A DNA stretch of 64,000 nt, from contig CM062289.1 of NCBI GenBank assembly GCA_031216915.1, forward strand, positions 392,176,674 through 392,240,673. Reading direction: 5' to 3'. How positions within the stretch are numbered: position 1 is the stretch's first letter; the number at the start of each line of letters is the position of its first letter. Shown here piece by piece: positions 21,750-31,875 of this stretch. The DNA comes from Pictodentalium vernedei. Its lineage: Eukaryota > Mollusca > Scaphopoda > Dentaliida > Dentaliidae. The notes under the pieces were generated by a model, which saw only the letters and a program-made list of their open reading frames with translations, searched no databases and was not told the DNA's origin. A program made the position numbers and the translations under genes.

Positions 21750-23739
21750 TGGCTTAAACCTCTATCGCGTTCCGGTTGGCGGAAGGTTGTCGAGCTTTTC
21801 ACAAGAGTGGGCGTCGATTACGGACGACCCTTGGGTGAGAGGAGTGACTTCGGAAGGTCTAAAGATATCCTTCAAACGAAAGCCTCCATTAACTCGAAGT
21901 CCAAAGTGGACTCATCTTCCGTCAAATCCACAGAAAAGAGACGCTCTGTTATCAGAGGTGCAGTCTCTTTTAATGAAGAACGCGGTAGAGGTCGTAGTAA
22001 ACCAGGAATCTCCGGGATTCTACAGCCATCTGTTTCTAGTTCCGAAACCAGACGGCTCGTTCCGTCCAGTCATAGATTTGAGCTGGATAAACAAGCTGAT
22101 CGTCGCTCCGAAGTTTTATATGGAGACGATTCGATCGGTCAGAGCGAGTATTCGGGTGAACGATTATGCAACGAGCATAGATCTCAAAGATGCATACTTT
22201 CACGTCATGGTACATCCGACATTCCGAAAGTATCTACGCTTCGCAGTCCTAGGAGTGGTGTATCAATTCCGGGCGATGTGCTTCGGATTGAATCTAGCAC
22301 CCTGGGCTTTCACTCGGGTAATGAACTCGGTAATGATCTACTTCCGAGCTCATTCGTCTGCGGTAACGTCGGCCTACCTGGACGACATTCTTCAGAGGTA
22401 CGGCAACGAGTTAACGCTTCAGAACGATGTTCAGAATCTTCTTCTATTGCTCCGACGTCTCGGTTTTATAGTAAACGAGGAGAAGTCGGATCTGGTGCCG
22501 TCCAAGTCATTCACTCATCTGGGAATGAGCTTCGAGACGCACAACAATCTCGTTCGTCTGCCGTTAACCAGAGCGAAATTAGTCAGTTGTTACGCTCGCT
22601 ATTGTCTGCACGCAGACAAAGTCACAGCGAGAGAATTTATGAGACTGATAGGTCTGTGCGGAGCCGCCGCGGATCTCATTCCGATGGGGCGGTTACGCAC
22701 ACGTCCTCTTCAAATTTTTCTGACTCAGAATTGGAGTGTGAAAATTCATTCGCTCGATGTAGACGTTCTCTTGTCAGATCAAGTGAAACAAGAGATTCAG
22801 ACTTGGGCAAACATTCAGTGGTTAACTCAAGGAGTTCTGCTGCAGTTGCCGGATCCGAGTTTTACCGTTATGACGGATGCCAGTCAAACAGGTTGGGGTG
22901 CATCATTAATCCCAATGGATTCGAGATGCCAGGGTCTTTGGGATCCGCAATTCCTGTGCAAGCACATAAACATCAAGGAAATGATGTCAATTTGGCTTGC
23001 GTTACGTCACTGGATGGACATTATTCACGATGCTCATGTCCAAATCCTATCCGACAATACGACAGTAGTGGCGTATATACGGAATCAGGGAGGCACTCAT
23101 TCAGTTCCATTGTTCAATCTAACGGAAAGAATCCTTCTGTTTGCGTTAGAACATCACGTTCTTCTTTCGGTCCGTCACATACCGGGTCGTCTGAATGTGC
23201 TAGCAGACTCCCTTTCACGAAAGGGTCGTTTGTTGCCGTCGGAGTGGACTCTCAACAAACAAGTATTCAATCAGATTTGCTACCAATGGGAACGGCCAAT
23301 GATAGACTTATTTGCGACACATCTCAACAATCAGTTGCAGACGTATGTGTCTCCGTGTCCGGATCCAAGAGCATTTGCAGTAGACGCTCTGTCGATCCCT
23401 TGGGACGGAATGATAGGATATGCGTATCCTCCAGCGCCGTTAATTCAACAAGTATTGCTAAAGATAAAACAATCTCAATGCAAGATTCTGTTGGTAGCAT
23501 CTCTGTCGCCACAGAGACCATGGATAAATCTACTCAGGTGTCTGTTGTGGGACCTACCGCGGAAGCTTCCTCCACGGGAGGATCTTCTTTCGCAGGGGAA
23601 ATCGCGCCAACTCCATCACAACCCGCAAGGTCTCAACCTTCACGTTTTTCCGTTGTGCGGTCCTTCTTGCATGGCAAGCACTTTACAGGACGAGCAGTGG
23701 ACGCGATTTCTAACTGTAGGAGGACCTCCTCTTCGCTAA
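21499..23739 (+). CDS. RT / RNase H / methyltransferase-like protein of DIRS copy B
   Basis: A 746-residue frame. Reverse transcriptase blocks lie around residues 170-310 (FRPVIDLSWINK, SIDLKDAYFHVM, FGLNLAPWAFTRVM and the catalytic YLDD). RNase H follows around residues 470-580 (TDASQTGWGAS, NIKEMMSIWLAL, SDNTTVVAYIRNQGGTHS, ADSLSRKG). The last ~150 residues (MIDLFATHLNNQLQTYVSPC, IGYAYPPAPLI, KILLVASLSPQRPW) match the DAM-methyltransferase-like segment common in DIRS polyproteins. There is no aspartic protease or DDE integrase, as expected, since insertion uses the recombinase. The frame overlaps the Gag end upstream and the recombinase frame over most of its length. Confidence 0.85.
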   Translation: MILCCSDLLLRSRIQQTRIRQALLGLMRPREVPIEVPVRPLGTLVRDVLQAGTIGRTPRGRRGEVRVVEDVVSPTAGLAGPGGDGLNLYRVPVGGRLSSFSQEWASITDDPWVRGVTSEGLKISFKRKPPLTRSPKWTHLPSNPQKRDALLSEVQSLLMKNAVEVVVNQESPGFYSHLFLVPKPDGSFRPVIDLSWINKLIVAPKFYMETIRSVRASIRVNDYATSIDLKDAYFHVMVHPTFRKYLRFAVLGVVYQFRAMCFGLNLAPWAFTRVMNSVMIYFRAHSSAVTSAYLDDILQRYGNELTLQNDVQNLLLLLRRLGFIVNEEKSDLVPSKSFTHLGMSFETHNNLVRLPLTRAKLVSCYARYCLHADKVTAREFMRLIGLCGAAADLIPMGRLRTRPLQIFLTQNWSVKIHSLDVDVLLSDQVKQEIQTWANIQWLTQGVLLQLPDPSFTVMTDASQTGWGASLIPMDSRCQGLWDPQFLCKHINIKEMMSIWLALRHWMDIIHDAHVQILSDNTTVVAYIRNQGGTHSVPLFNLTERILLFALEHHVLLSVRHIPGRLNVLADSLSRKGRLLPSEWTLNKQVFNQICYQWERPMIDLFATHLNNQLQTYVSPCPDPRAFAVDALSIPWDGMIGYAYPPAPLIQQVLLKIKQSQCKILLVASLSPQRPWINLLRCLLWDLPRKLPPREDLLSQGKSRQLHHNPQGLNLHVFPLCGPSCMASTLQDEQWTRFLTVGGPPLR

Positions 23740-24695
23740 ACTATGCGGCTAAGTGGAAGGTTTTTCGTCGTTGGTGTAGGGATCATTCTGTAGATATATT
23801 CGATCCCTCTATACCAGACATTGCAAACTTTCTAGTATACTTGTTTGACGAAATCAAACTGCAGCCTGTTACTATAAAGGGTTATAGATCTATGTTATCT
23901 GATACCTATGCACATCATGATAGTTTACAAATTGGATCTAATGTCTCTTTATCGAAGTTGGTTAGAAACTTTTCGATAAATAGACCCAGAACTCTTAGAT
24001 TAATTCCTAAGTGGAATTTAGCTTGGGTTCTCCTTAAATTGAAGGAAAAGCCATTTGAACCTCTTGGGACAGTAGATTTCAAATTCTTATCTTATAAGAC
24101 AGCTTTTCTCTTAGCTTTCTCTTCTGCTAGAAGAGTCAGTGAGCTTCATGCACTATCGGTGGATGATTCTCATTATCGTAGTGTTGGGAACACTATCACC
24201 TTCACTACTAATGTGGGTTTTTTAGCTAAGAATCAGGCTCCTAATAAATATCCGGAACCTATTGTTATTAAGGCTCTTCTGTCTTCAGACGGGCGTAGGC
24301 CTTTACTCTGTCCTGTTAGAGCACTCCGTATCTATAAACAGAGATCTCAGTTTATCAGAAAGGGATGGAAACGTTTCTTTCTGTCTTTGATGCCTAATAG
24401 AAGGGACATTTCAGTCCATTCTATTGCTAGATGGATTCAGTTAACTATCCGTACTGCTTATGAAGATTTATCTTCTTCTCAGCAGTCTGTGCTTAAGATT
24501 TCTGCTCATGAAGTAAGAGCTCTTTCTACTTCCTGGGCTTATGCTAATAGTGTTGCTATTACAGATTTAATGAAGGCTGCTTATTGGTCTCAGCCATCCA
24601 CATTTACGAATTTTTATCTCAGAAATATTGAGTCCATTTCTGGAGACCTGCATTGTTTAGGTCCGTTATCTGTTGCTCAGAATGTCGTCCACTAA
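21807..24695 (+). CDS. Tyrosine recombinase frame of DIRS copy B
   Basis: A 962-codon open frame whose last ~330 residues are a tyrosine recombinase. They contain an SAM-like N-terminal part (WKVFRRWCRDHSVDIFDPSI, IKGYRSMLSDTYAHH). The catalytic domain follows, with the first Arg (FSSARRVSELHAL), the HEVRALSTSWA box (HxxR) and the nucleophile context TFTNFYLRNI. It would integrate the circular DNA form. The frame also stays open over the RT region in another reading frame. In known DIRS elements the recombinase ORF overlaps the RT ORF heavily, but the true start is unknown and the Ser/Arg-rich upstream part may not be translated. Confidence 0.8.
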   Translation: MGVDYGRPLGERSDFGRSKDILQTKASINSKSKVDSSSVKSTEKRRSVIRGAVSFNEERGRGRSKPGISGILQPSVSSSETRRLVPSSHRFELDKQADRRSEVLYGDDSIGQSEYSGERLCNEHRSQRCILSRHGTSDIPKVSTLRSPRSGVSIPGDVLRIESSTLGFHSGNELGNDLLPSSFVCGNVGLPGRHSSEVRQRVNASERCSESSSIAPTSRFYSKRGEVGSGAVQVIHSSGNELRDAQQSRSSAVNQSEISQLLRSLLSARRQSHSERIYETDRSVRSRRGSHSDGAVTHTSSSNFSDSELECENSFARCRRSLVRSSETRDSDLGKHSVVNSRSSAAVAGSEFYRYDGCQSNRLGCIINPNGFEMPGSLGSAIPVQAHKHQGNDVNLACVTSLDGHYSRCSCPNPIRQYDSSGVYTESGRHSFSSIVQSNGKNPSVCVRTSRSSFGPSHTGSSECASRLPFTKGSFVAVGVDSQQTSIQSDLLPMGTANDRLICDTSQQSVADVCVSVSGSKSICSRRSVDPLGRNDRICVSSSAVNSTSIAKDKTISMQDSVGSISVATETMDKSTQVSVVGPTAEASSTGGSSFAGEIAPTPSQPARSQPSRFSVVRSFLHGKHFTGRAVDAISNCRRTSSSLNYAAKWKVFRRWCRDHSVDIFDPSIPDIANFLVYLFDEIKLQPVTIKGYRSMLSDTYAHHDSLQIGSNVSLSKLVRNFSINRPRTLRLIPKWNLAWVLLKLKEKPFEPLGTVDFKFLSYKTAFLLAFSSARRVSELHALSVDDSHYRSVGNTITFTTNVGFLAKNQAPNKYPEPIVIKALLSSDGRRPLLCPVRALRIYKQRSQFIRKGWKRFFLSLMPNRRDISVHSIARWIQLTIRTAYEDLSSSQQSVLKISAHEVRALSTSWAYANSVAITDLMKAAYWSQPSTFTNFYLRNIESISGDLHCLGPLSVAQNVVH

Positions 24696-24787
24696 ACAGT
24701 TGCAACTATAGTTATGCAGGCTTTCTGTTCCGGCAGTGACTCCGTCCGGCTGCCCTCTTCGCTCTGGGCTATTTGACCCAGGGCAAG

Positions 24788-24811
24788 GGGAAGGGGGGGG
24801 GGGGGGGGCGG
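24788..24811. repeat. Poly-G tract in DIRS 3' region
   Basis: A run of about 18 G followed by cggg lies about 100 bp past the recombinase stop. The same tract sits at the matching place in copy C near 51804. It could form a G-quadruplex; no function is claimed. Confidence 0.5.
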
Positions 24812-25297
24812 GTGTTCCCTTAGGTCACCTGCTTTATAGTGAAAAGCAAGGGAATGCCTCCTCCAAGTCAGTATTTCTGAGTCGCTTCCGGGATAGTTTT
24901 AAAGTGTAATATTAATGTTTAAATTCATTCATGTCTTATTTTTAAAGTGTAGCTCGGTGTGAAGCATTTGTATATGTCAAGTGTCAAACGGGCTTTAATA
25001 TACAATACTCGGACACTTTTAAATGACTATAAAGAGTCTCAATTCTCTGGACTACTTTATTTATTGGCTTGCTTTAAAAATAATTAGTATAAGGGTTATA
25101 CTGGAGGTTAATAGAGAACATGAATGTTATTGTGCTCAATTATTAAGGGTAGTGTATCTTTCTAATTTAATATTAAATAAGAAAGATACATGTAAAGCCT
25201 AATACTCCTTTTCTCCTTAAGGGGTTACCTCTTTACTATATAGTTGAGCTTATTGGATTTTCCTCTATGTCCTAGGCCCTCCAGCCTGTTTACTATT

Positions 25298-25386
25298 CAG
25301 CTAAGTCTGGGTCATTGGTACAGTATAAAAATGTTAAAAAATTTATAGTAATTTATATATTTTTTATACTTACCAATGACCCAGAC
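25298..25386. repeat. Internal complementary region, DIRS copy B
   Basis: The first ~37 bases equal the reverse complement of the element's left end, and the next ~52 equal the reverse complement of its right end. The join lies between gtataaaaat and gttaaaaaat. In DIRS elements such a region templates the joining of the ends into a circle. Confidence 0.85.
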
Positions 25387-25461
25387 GGGGATGGCCCTCC
25401 CTGGAGTTGGGAACTCTTGCCTCCCCGCTGAGTACATAGCGCTGACCAGGCACTGCCAGTA

Positions 25462-25689
25462 AGAATGATAATTGGCGCCAATTTCGGGACGTCTGCGTCA
25501 CTGCGCATGCGCAGTAGAGGCGTAGTATGGAGGTCCTTTAGGACATGATTTCTTTTTGTTTTGGATGCAAATTTTGGGGATTGGGGGGCAAAATTTGTGT
25601 CTGGCCCTGGTTTTGTTATAGTTAGCACCAGCTAAGTCTGGGTCATTGGTAAGTATAAAAAATATATAAATTACTATAAATTTTTTAAC
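25462..25689 (-). repeat. Right inverted terminal repeat, DIRS copy B
   Basis: Inverted partner of 18587-18790, ending ctataaattttttaac. The last bases are set by the junction seen in the internal complementary region. Confidence 0.85.
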
Positions 25690-25800
25690 TTTTCAAATTT
25701 CTTAAGTGCTGCAGAATTAAGAAAGGACCCTGGTTATTTCAAATAATTATTGTCTTTTCTTGATTCTGCAGTACTCAGGAAATTTGAAAAAGAGATGTTT
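25690..25800. repeat. Short imperfect foldback
   Basis: tcttaagtgctgcagaattaag pairs imperfectly with ttgattctgcagtactcagg about 80 bp away. It immediately follows the right end of copy B, so it may be the insertion site context. Confidence 0.35.
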
Positions 25801-25834
25801 TCACAGATTTACATGGAACTGCAGTATATATATA

Positions 25835-25993
25835 GGTTATTAGCAACCTACGAGTTTCTGAGATGGTCTATTGAAGTTGCAATCTCCTTTCTGGGTTTAA
25901 ATCGATAAGTCCGTTAGAACAAGTCGATATATGACCTAGATAAGGTCAATACTTCAATACACCATCTCGGAAACTGGCAGGATGCTAATAACC
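25835..25993. mobile_element. Small MITE with ggttattagca termini
   Basis: The left end ggttattagcaacctacgag and right end ggcaggatgctaataacc are inverted copies, with further pairing (gagatggtctattgaag / cttcaatacaccatctc). It is about 160 bp, with no coding potential. Confidence 0.5.
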
Positions 25994-26030
25994 AATTTAT
26001 CTTACAATATTCTTCTGTTTATTGACTTTT

Positions 26031-27915
26031 TATGTGTACCCATACTATGTATGGTACACATAATGCCGGCATCCGGGGTGACCATCCGTCGTTCGGCCAT
26101 CCTTTGTCTGTCCATCTGTCCATCCATCTGTCCGTCCGTCCGGCATCCGTATCCATTTCTTTGGCATTCGATAACTTGAAAAAAATTGTTTGGATTGTCA
26201 AGTTACTTTATATTTGGGTTCAGGTTACTGATGTGCCGAGCTGTATAGTTTTTGGTGTAAATCGGATAATTTAACCCTTTATACTTCAAATTGAAAATTC
26301 CTCCAATCCCTTTGGCATTCGATAACTTGAAAAATATTGCTTGGATTGTCTAGTTACTTTATATTTGTGTTCAGGTTAGTGATGTGCCGAGCTGTATAGT
26401 TTTTGGTGTAAATCTGATAATTTAATCTTGAGATATTAACCCTTTATCCTTCAAATTGAAAATTCCTCCAATCCCTTTGGCATTCGATAACTTGAAAAAT
26501 ATTGCTTGGATTGTCAGGTTACTTTATATTTGTGTTCAGGTTACTGATGTACCGAGCTGTATAGTTTTTGGTGCAAATCTGATAATTTAATCCTGAGATA
26601 TTAACCTTTTATCCTTCAAATTGAAAATTCCTCCAATCCCTTTGGCATGAGATAGCTTGAAAAATATTGCTTGGATTGTCAAGTTACTTTATATTTGTGT
26701 TCAGGTTACTGATGTGCTGAGCTGTATAGTTTTTGGTGTAAATCTGATAATTTAATCCTGAGATATTAACCCTTTACCTTCAAATTGAAAATTCCTCCAA
26801 TCCCTTTGGCATTCGATAACTTGAAAAATATTGCTTGGATTGTCTAGTTACTTTATATTTGTGTTCAGGTTACTGATGTGCCAAGCTGTATAGTTTTTAG
26901 TGTAAATCTGATGATTTGATCCCGAGATATTAACCCTTTATCCTTCAAATTGAAAATTTCTCCAATCTCTTTGGCATTCGATAACTTGAAAAATATTGCT
27001 TGGATTGTCAAGTTACTTTATATTTGTGTTCAGGTTACTGATGTGCCGAGCTGTATAGTTTTTGGTGTAAATCTGTTATTTTGATCCTGAGATATTAATC
27101 CTTTATCCTTCAAATTGAAAATTCCTCCAATCCCTTTGGCATGAGATAACTTGAAAAATATTGCTTGGATTGTCAAGTTACTTTATATTTGTGTTCAGGT
27201 TACTGATGTGCCGAGCTGTATAGTTTTTGGTGTAAATCTGGTAATTTAATCTTGAGATATTAACCCTTTATCCTTCAAATTGAAAATTCCTCCAATCCCT
27301 TTGGCATTCGATAACTTGAAAAATATTGCTTGGATTGTCAAGTTACTTTATATTTGTGTTCAGGTTACTGATGTACCGAGCTGTATAGTTTTTGGTGTAA
27401 ATCTGTTATTTTAATCCTGATATATTAACCCTTTATCCTTCAAATTGAAAATTCCTCCAATCCCTTTGGCATTTGATAACTTAAAAAATATTGCTTGGAT
27501 TGTCAAGTTACTTTATAATTGTGTTCAGGTTACTGATGTGCTGAGCTGTATAGTTTTTGGTGTTAATCTGATAATTTGATCCCGAGATATTAACCCTTTA
27601 TCCTTCAAATTGAAAATTCCTCCAATCCCTTTGGCATGAGATAACTCAAAAAATATCAATCCGATTGTCATGTTACTTTATATATTTATTCAGGTTACTG
27701 ATGCGCTGTCCTGTGTAGTTTTTTATATAAATCTGATAATTTGATCCAGAGATATTAACCCTTTATCCATCAAATTAGACACTCCTCCAATCCATTTCTA
27801 TATGTACCCATACCTTGGATGGTGTACATAATGTCGGCATCCGTGGTGGCCCTCCGTCATACAGCTTTCTACTAGTTGCGCGTATGGGTACACATCTGAC
27901 GATTTCATCGGACTA
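26031..27915 (+). mobile_element. Helitron-like non-autonomous element, family HLE-c, with 165-bp minisatellite
   Basis: The 5' hairpin ATGTGTACCCATAC / GTATGGTACACAT is followed by a GTCC/GTCT microsatellite (26100-26145) and ten minisatellite units. A second 5'-end-like sequence lies at 27801. It closes with GTATGGGTACACAT (27882-27895), an inverted copy of the 5' end, and a small hairpin CGATTTCATCG. It is fully within the GNS intron, next to DIRS copy B. Confidence 0.55.
26161..27795 (+). repeat. 165-bp minisatellite, about 10 units
   Basis: The landmark ttggcat recurs at 26161, 26312, 26477, 26642, 26806, 26971, 27136, 27301, 27466 and 27631. The spacing is 164-165 bp except for the shorter first unit. 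Units are very alike, and the last one is the most divergent. Confidence 0.92.
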
Positions 27916-28370
27916 TTTTTACATAATGAAGGGATTGGGTACAGTTCTCAATGGCATCTGTTTTGACAATCAGTCAGCATCTACAAATAGATTCTTTATG
28001 AATGAAGATCATGATGTCATTCTGTTATTGTGCAATGCATAATGTAATCCTCATTCATTGTTCTACTTATACCATAACCGCTGAAGTTTATAGTAGTTTC
28101 TCAGTTGTGTGTTTCTTTGTTTTATTTTTCATGTTTAACAAGAAAGGACACTGATTATTTCAAATGGTATAGTGTGGGTTTGAACCCAAACAGAGAGAGT
28201 TTTCTTTGGCATGAAGTGCATAGTGAAACATCACTTGGTGTGCATGGTTTAGTATAGTTTTGCAAGACAGATGGTGGAGAAGGAGAAACTCTGAGTGTGT
28301 TTGAACTCTTGCTCCACCATTTATAACAATAAAGTCTGATATAAAATTCACATTTTACTGCTCGTAAGCA
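27916..28370. other. No recognisable gene (intron)
   Basis: AT-rich intronic sequence. No motif or repeat was recognised beyond short ORFs without features. Confidence 0.4.
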
Positions 28371-28583
28371 TTAACCCTTCACTCATCATAAAGACCCAAA
28401 CCGGCCAACGCTATTAACAAAAATCATCATTCAATTTTCATTACTTCATTTTTGTCTCAAAAACATAGCTTGTGCCCCCATCATTGGAATGAGCTCATTT
28501 TTGACACAAAAAGTGAAAAAATTAGTTATTCAAGAATTTTGTTTTCAGTTGTCGTCTGCCTTTTGTATTAGGCAAAGGGTTAA
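28371..28583. mobile_element. TTAA-flanked foldback MITE, family F1
   Basis: TTAA-CCCTTCACTCAT is on the left and TTAGGCAAAGGG-TTAA on the right. It keeps the F1 blocks tgtctcaaaaacatag, ggaatgagctcatt and ttattcaagaattttg. The central palindrome is reduced. The interval 28584-28970 shows nothing recognisable. Confidence 0.65.
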
Positions 28584-28974
28584 TAATGTTTTCTTAATTG
28601 AATATACAAGTATGTCATTATTTTGAAAAAAACATTTTCTCCATAGAATCTTTCAGTGCATATAAATGTGGGTATATGTGTGGAAGTGTTTGTGTGTCTT
28701 TGTGCAAGAGTGTACAGCTGTATTTACTCAACCAAGTAAAAGAACAAAAGATTTGTGTGTTTGTGTAACTTGGTGTTTAAGTTGAAAAATAAATTACCAC
28801 TCTACTTTCATTCTTTTTTTTTCATTAAATTCAAGAGATGAAGGTTTGGAGTCCTGATAGTAAAGAGGAAAATAAAATATCTCGGGGTTGTACAAACCAG
28901 CTTGTTTGGTGCGGGTGTGTAATGGGAACAAGACTGGTTTGCTTTTCAGAAAATTTGAAATTCATTCGCAGACA

Positions 28975-29904
28975 ACGTCAAGTATGAGCTATTGATATAG
29001 GTTGTAATCTGCTGTCCATCCATACATCTGTATGTTCCTCTGCCCATCCACAATTCTTTTAGCTCTCCCTACAGCCCCCAGCTCTCACCTGATCAGTTCC
29101 AAATTCCATACATGGATTTGGGGCAATGTCTGGATGGGAGTTATCAAATTTTTCTGAATTTCATTTAAAAATAGGCTGCCAGTGGCCATCTTGGATTTGG
29201 ATATAAATTGTTTAACAATTCCTTTAGCACACTATACAGGCCACAGCTCTCACCTGATCAGTCCCAAATTTCATTTGTGGCTTTGGGGCAATATCTAGAT
29301 GGGAGCTGTAAAATTTTCCAAATTTCATTGAAAAACATGCTCGCCTGTGGCCATCTCAGATTTGGCATATAAATTTTCAACAATTCCATTAGCACACCCT
29401 TCAGGCTGCATCTCTCACCCAATCTTTTTTGAATTTCATATGTATCTTTGGTGTGATGTCTAGATGGGAGCTGTCAAATTTTTGTGAGTTTTGTTGAAAA
29501 ACATGGCCAGCAGTGGCCTTGGATTTGGCATATAAATTGTCAACAATTCCATTAGTACACACACCCTACAGGCTGCATCTCTCACTCGATCTTTTTCAAA
29601 TTTTGTTTGTAACTTTGGTATGATGTCCAGATGGGAGTTATAAAACTTTTCAGCGTTTCAATGAAAAACATGGCTGCCACCAGCCATCTTTGATTTGACA
29701 TATAAATTGTCAACAATTCCCTTACTACATCCAATAGGCCACATTCCTCACTGCCTTTTCTTCAGATTTCATAATTATGTAGCTTTGGTGTGATGTCATT
29801 CTGTAGGAACTTGAGTGAATGACTTGAGTGACATGACTGATCTCTCTATTTAGTTCATTCCCTTCTTGGACAAGTTGAGCTTCAGTGTCATTGACACTTT
29901 CATT
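28975..29904 (+). mobile_element. Helitron-like non-autonomous element, family HLE-a end, copy 2
   Basis: A weak 5' end (gtcaagtatgagctattg) and a ctgtccatccatac microsatellite precede about five units of roughly 165 bp (landmark ctctcacc at 29082, 29247, 29412 and 29579). The element ends AAGTTGAGCTTCAGTGTCATTGACAC split by its hairpin, then TTTCATT. The same end occurs at 13606 and 37283. The start is uncertain. Confidence 0.45.
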
Positions 29905-29911
29905 TATTTTT

Positions 29912-31504
29912 TGGCTCACCAACGTTAGTTGTGTGAGCCTATGGCATAGCCCTCATGTCGGATTCGGCGTCCGCTCTCAAATATTTTGAACTTTTGTGTA
30001 CAGGTTTTGATTTTTTGGCTTTTCAAATTTTTTTTTAGTTTCAGCATATTTCTATAGTGGTTCACTATAACATTTAACTCTTTTCCAGGGTATTTTGTCG
30101 TAATTTTAACCCTTTGAATCAAATTTTAGACTTATTTTGATGTTTGCGTGCAGGTTTTGATGTTTTTTTCTTCCTTTCTTTCAAGTGGAGATTTACCTTG
30201 CAGCATATGTCCATGCTTTCTATTGTATGTAAACATGCATCTTAGGGCTATGTTTGTATTATTTAACCCTTTTCCTGCTGAATTACTTCAATTTTGGACT
30301 TTTATGTACAGCTTTTGGACTTAGGCTTACAGCTTCTTACTTTTATGTACAGGTTGTGATAAAAAAAAACAATTTCAAGTGAGGTTGACCTCACTGCATA
30401 TTGCAGTGGTGGTTATTATAACATTGATATCTTTCCAGTGCATTTTTAAAAAAATTTTAACCCCTTCAATAAATTTTTAGACTTATTTTGACGTTTGCGT
30501 GCAGGTTTTCATGGGTTTTTTTTTTTTTCCTTTCTTCCAAGTGTAGAGTTTCTGCATATTGCTATGGTGGTTCACTATAACATTTAACTCTTTTCCACGG
30601 TATTTTGTCTTCATTTTAACCCTTTGAATCAAATTTTAGTCTTATTTTGATGTTTGCGTGCAGGTTTTGATGGGTTTTTTTTCTTTTCTTCCAAGTGGAG
30701 ATTTACCTTGCACTATATGTCCATGCTTTCTATTGCATGTATACATGCATCTTAGGGCTATGTTTGTATTATTTAACCCTTTTCCTGCTGAATTACTTCA
30801 ATTTTGGACTTTTATGTACAGCTTTTGGACTTAGGCTTACAGCTTCTTACTTTTATGTACAGGTTGTGATAAAAAAAAAAAATTTCAAGTGAGGTTGACC
30901 TCACTGCATATTGCAGTGGTGGTTATTATAACATTGATATCTTTCCAGTGCATTTTTAAAATTTTTTTAACCCCTTCAATAAGTTTTTAGACTTATTTTG
31001 ACGTTTGGTTCCTATTTTATGTTAGGATGCTTCTTGGGGCTATTATTATATTATTTAACCCTTTAGCTGCTTATTTACTGTAATTTTGTTCTTTTTTTTG
31101 CAGGTTTTGTACTTTTGTGTGCAGGTTTTGATATTTTTTTTAAGTGGAGTTTTATCTCACTGGCATATTGCCACGCTGGTTATTGTAATATTTTCAGAGT
31201 ATTTTTCTAAATTTTAACCCTTTGAAACAAATGTGATACTTTTTTTTACTTTTATGTGCAGGTTTTGAGGTTTGTCTTTCTTTTTTTCAAAGTGGAGACT
31301 TACCTTGTAGCATATTGCCATGGTTCCTATTTTATGTTAGCATGCTTCTTAGGGGTTATTATTATATTATTTAACCCTTTAACTGCTTATTTTCTTTAAT
31401 TTTGGACTTTTGTGTGCAAGTTTTGAACTTTTTTTTTTTACTCCAGCCACCCCTTTGCATTGGCCACCTGTTGGTGAGCCACGGGGTACTGATACCCCCT
31501 CTAG
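29912..31504 (+). mobile_element. Helitron-like non-autonomous element, family HLE-d
   Basis: The 5' hairpin GGCTCACCAACG...TTGTGTGAGCC is echoed by an inverted TTGGTGAGCC near the 3' end. The 3' hairpin GGGGTACTGATACCCC and CTCTAG follow. The core repeats a ~510-bp block (landmark acatgcatcttagggctatg near 30232 and 30743) plus shorter variants. It begins within about 10 bp of the end of the previous element. Confidence 0.55.
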
Positions 31505-31875
31505 TTTAATTCCTTGCCATCAAAAGTTCATGTTCTTGGTTTGTTTTATATTTGAAGCCTCATAATCTACAGAATAGCATGGGTGGTGGCGTAATTTCAT
31601 CCCTTGAATGTAAGAATACTTTGCAATGCAAAAGCAAGGTACAAATTTATCAATTTTATTAATTTGTGTAAAATATCAGACATAAACCTTATTTTTTTAA
31701 GTTTGCATTGGTTAAAAAAGAGAGCATGCGGCAGGCAAAAGGACCATATGGGAGGGCCCAAGAAACCGATTTTTAACTTTTTAGGCCTTATCTGTGAAAT
31801 AAAAATGTGTAACAGACGTTTGAGATGAAAAATCAATCAAATACTTTTCTACCCAATTATTATTGGCATTATATT
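31505..31875. other. No recognisable gene (intron)
   Basis: AT-rich intronic sequence between two Helitron-like elements. Opposing short ORFs here show no motif. Confidence 0.4.

Larger units (their letters stand above)
18587..25689 (+). mobile_element. DIRS-type retrotransposon, copy B (looks whole)
   Basis: A 7.1-kb tyrosine-recombinase retrotransposon of the DIRS order, inserted in sense orientation in the large GNS intron 110 bp past the 5' splice site. It has a left ITR, a ~0.9-kb leader, a Gag-like frame, an RT/RNase H/methyltransferase-like frame overlapping the Gag end, and an overlapping recombinase frame. An internal complementary region and a right ITR follow. No break was noticed. 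By eye it is nearly identical to copy C, so both are recent. No target duplication is visible, as expected for recombinase-mediated insertion. Confidence 0.92.

Noticed and set aside
26161-27795. Regular array that could be mistaken for a CRISPR
   Set aside because: Units are 165 bp and contiguous, without short repeats and unique spacers, and the context is eukaryotic.
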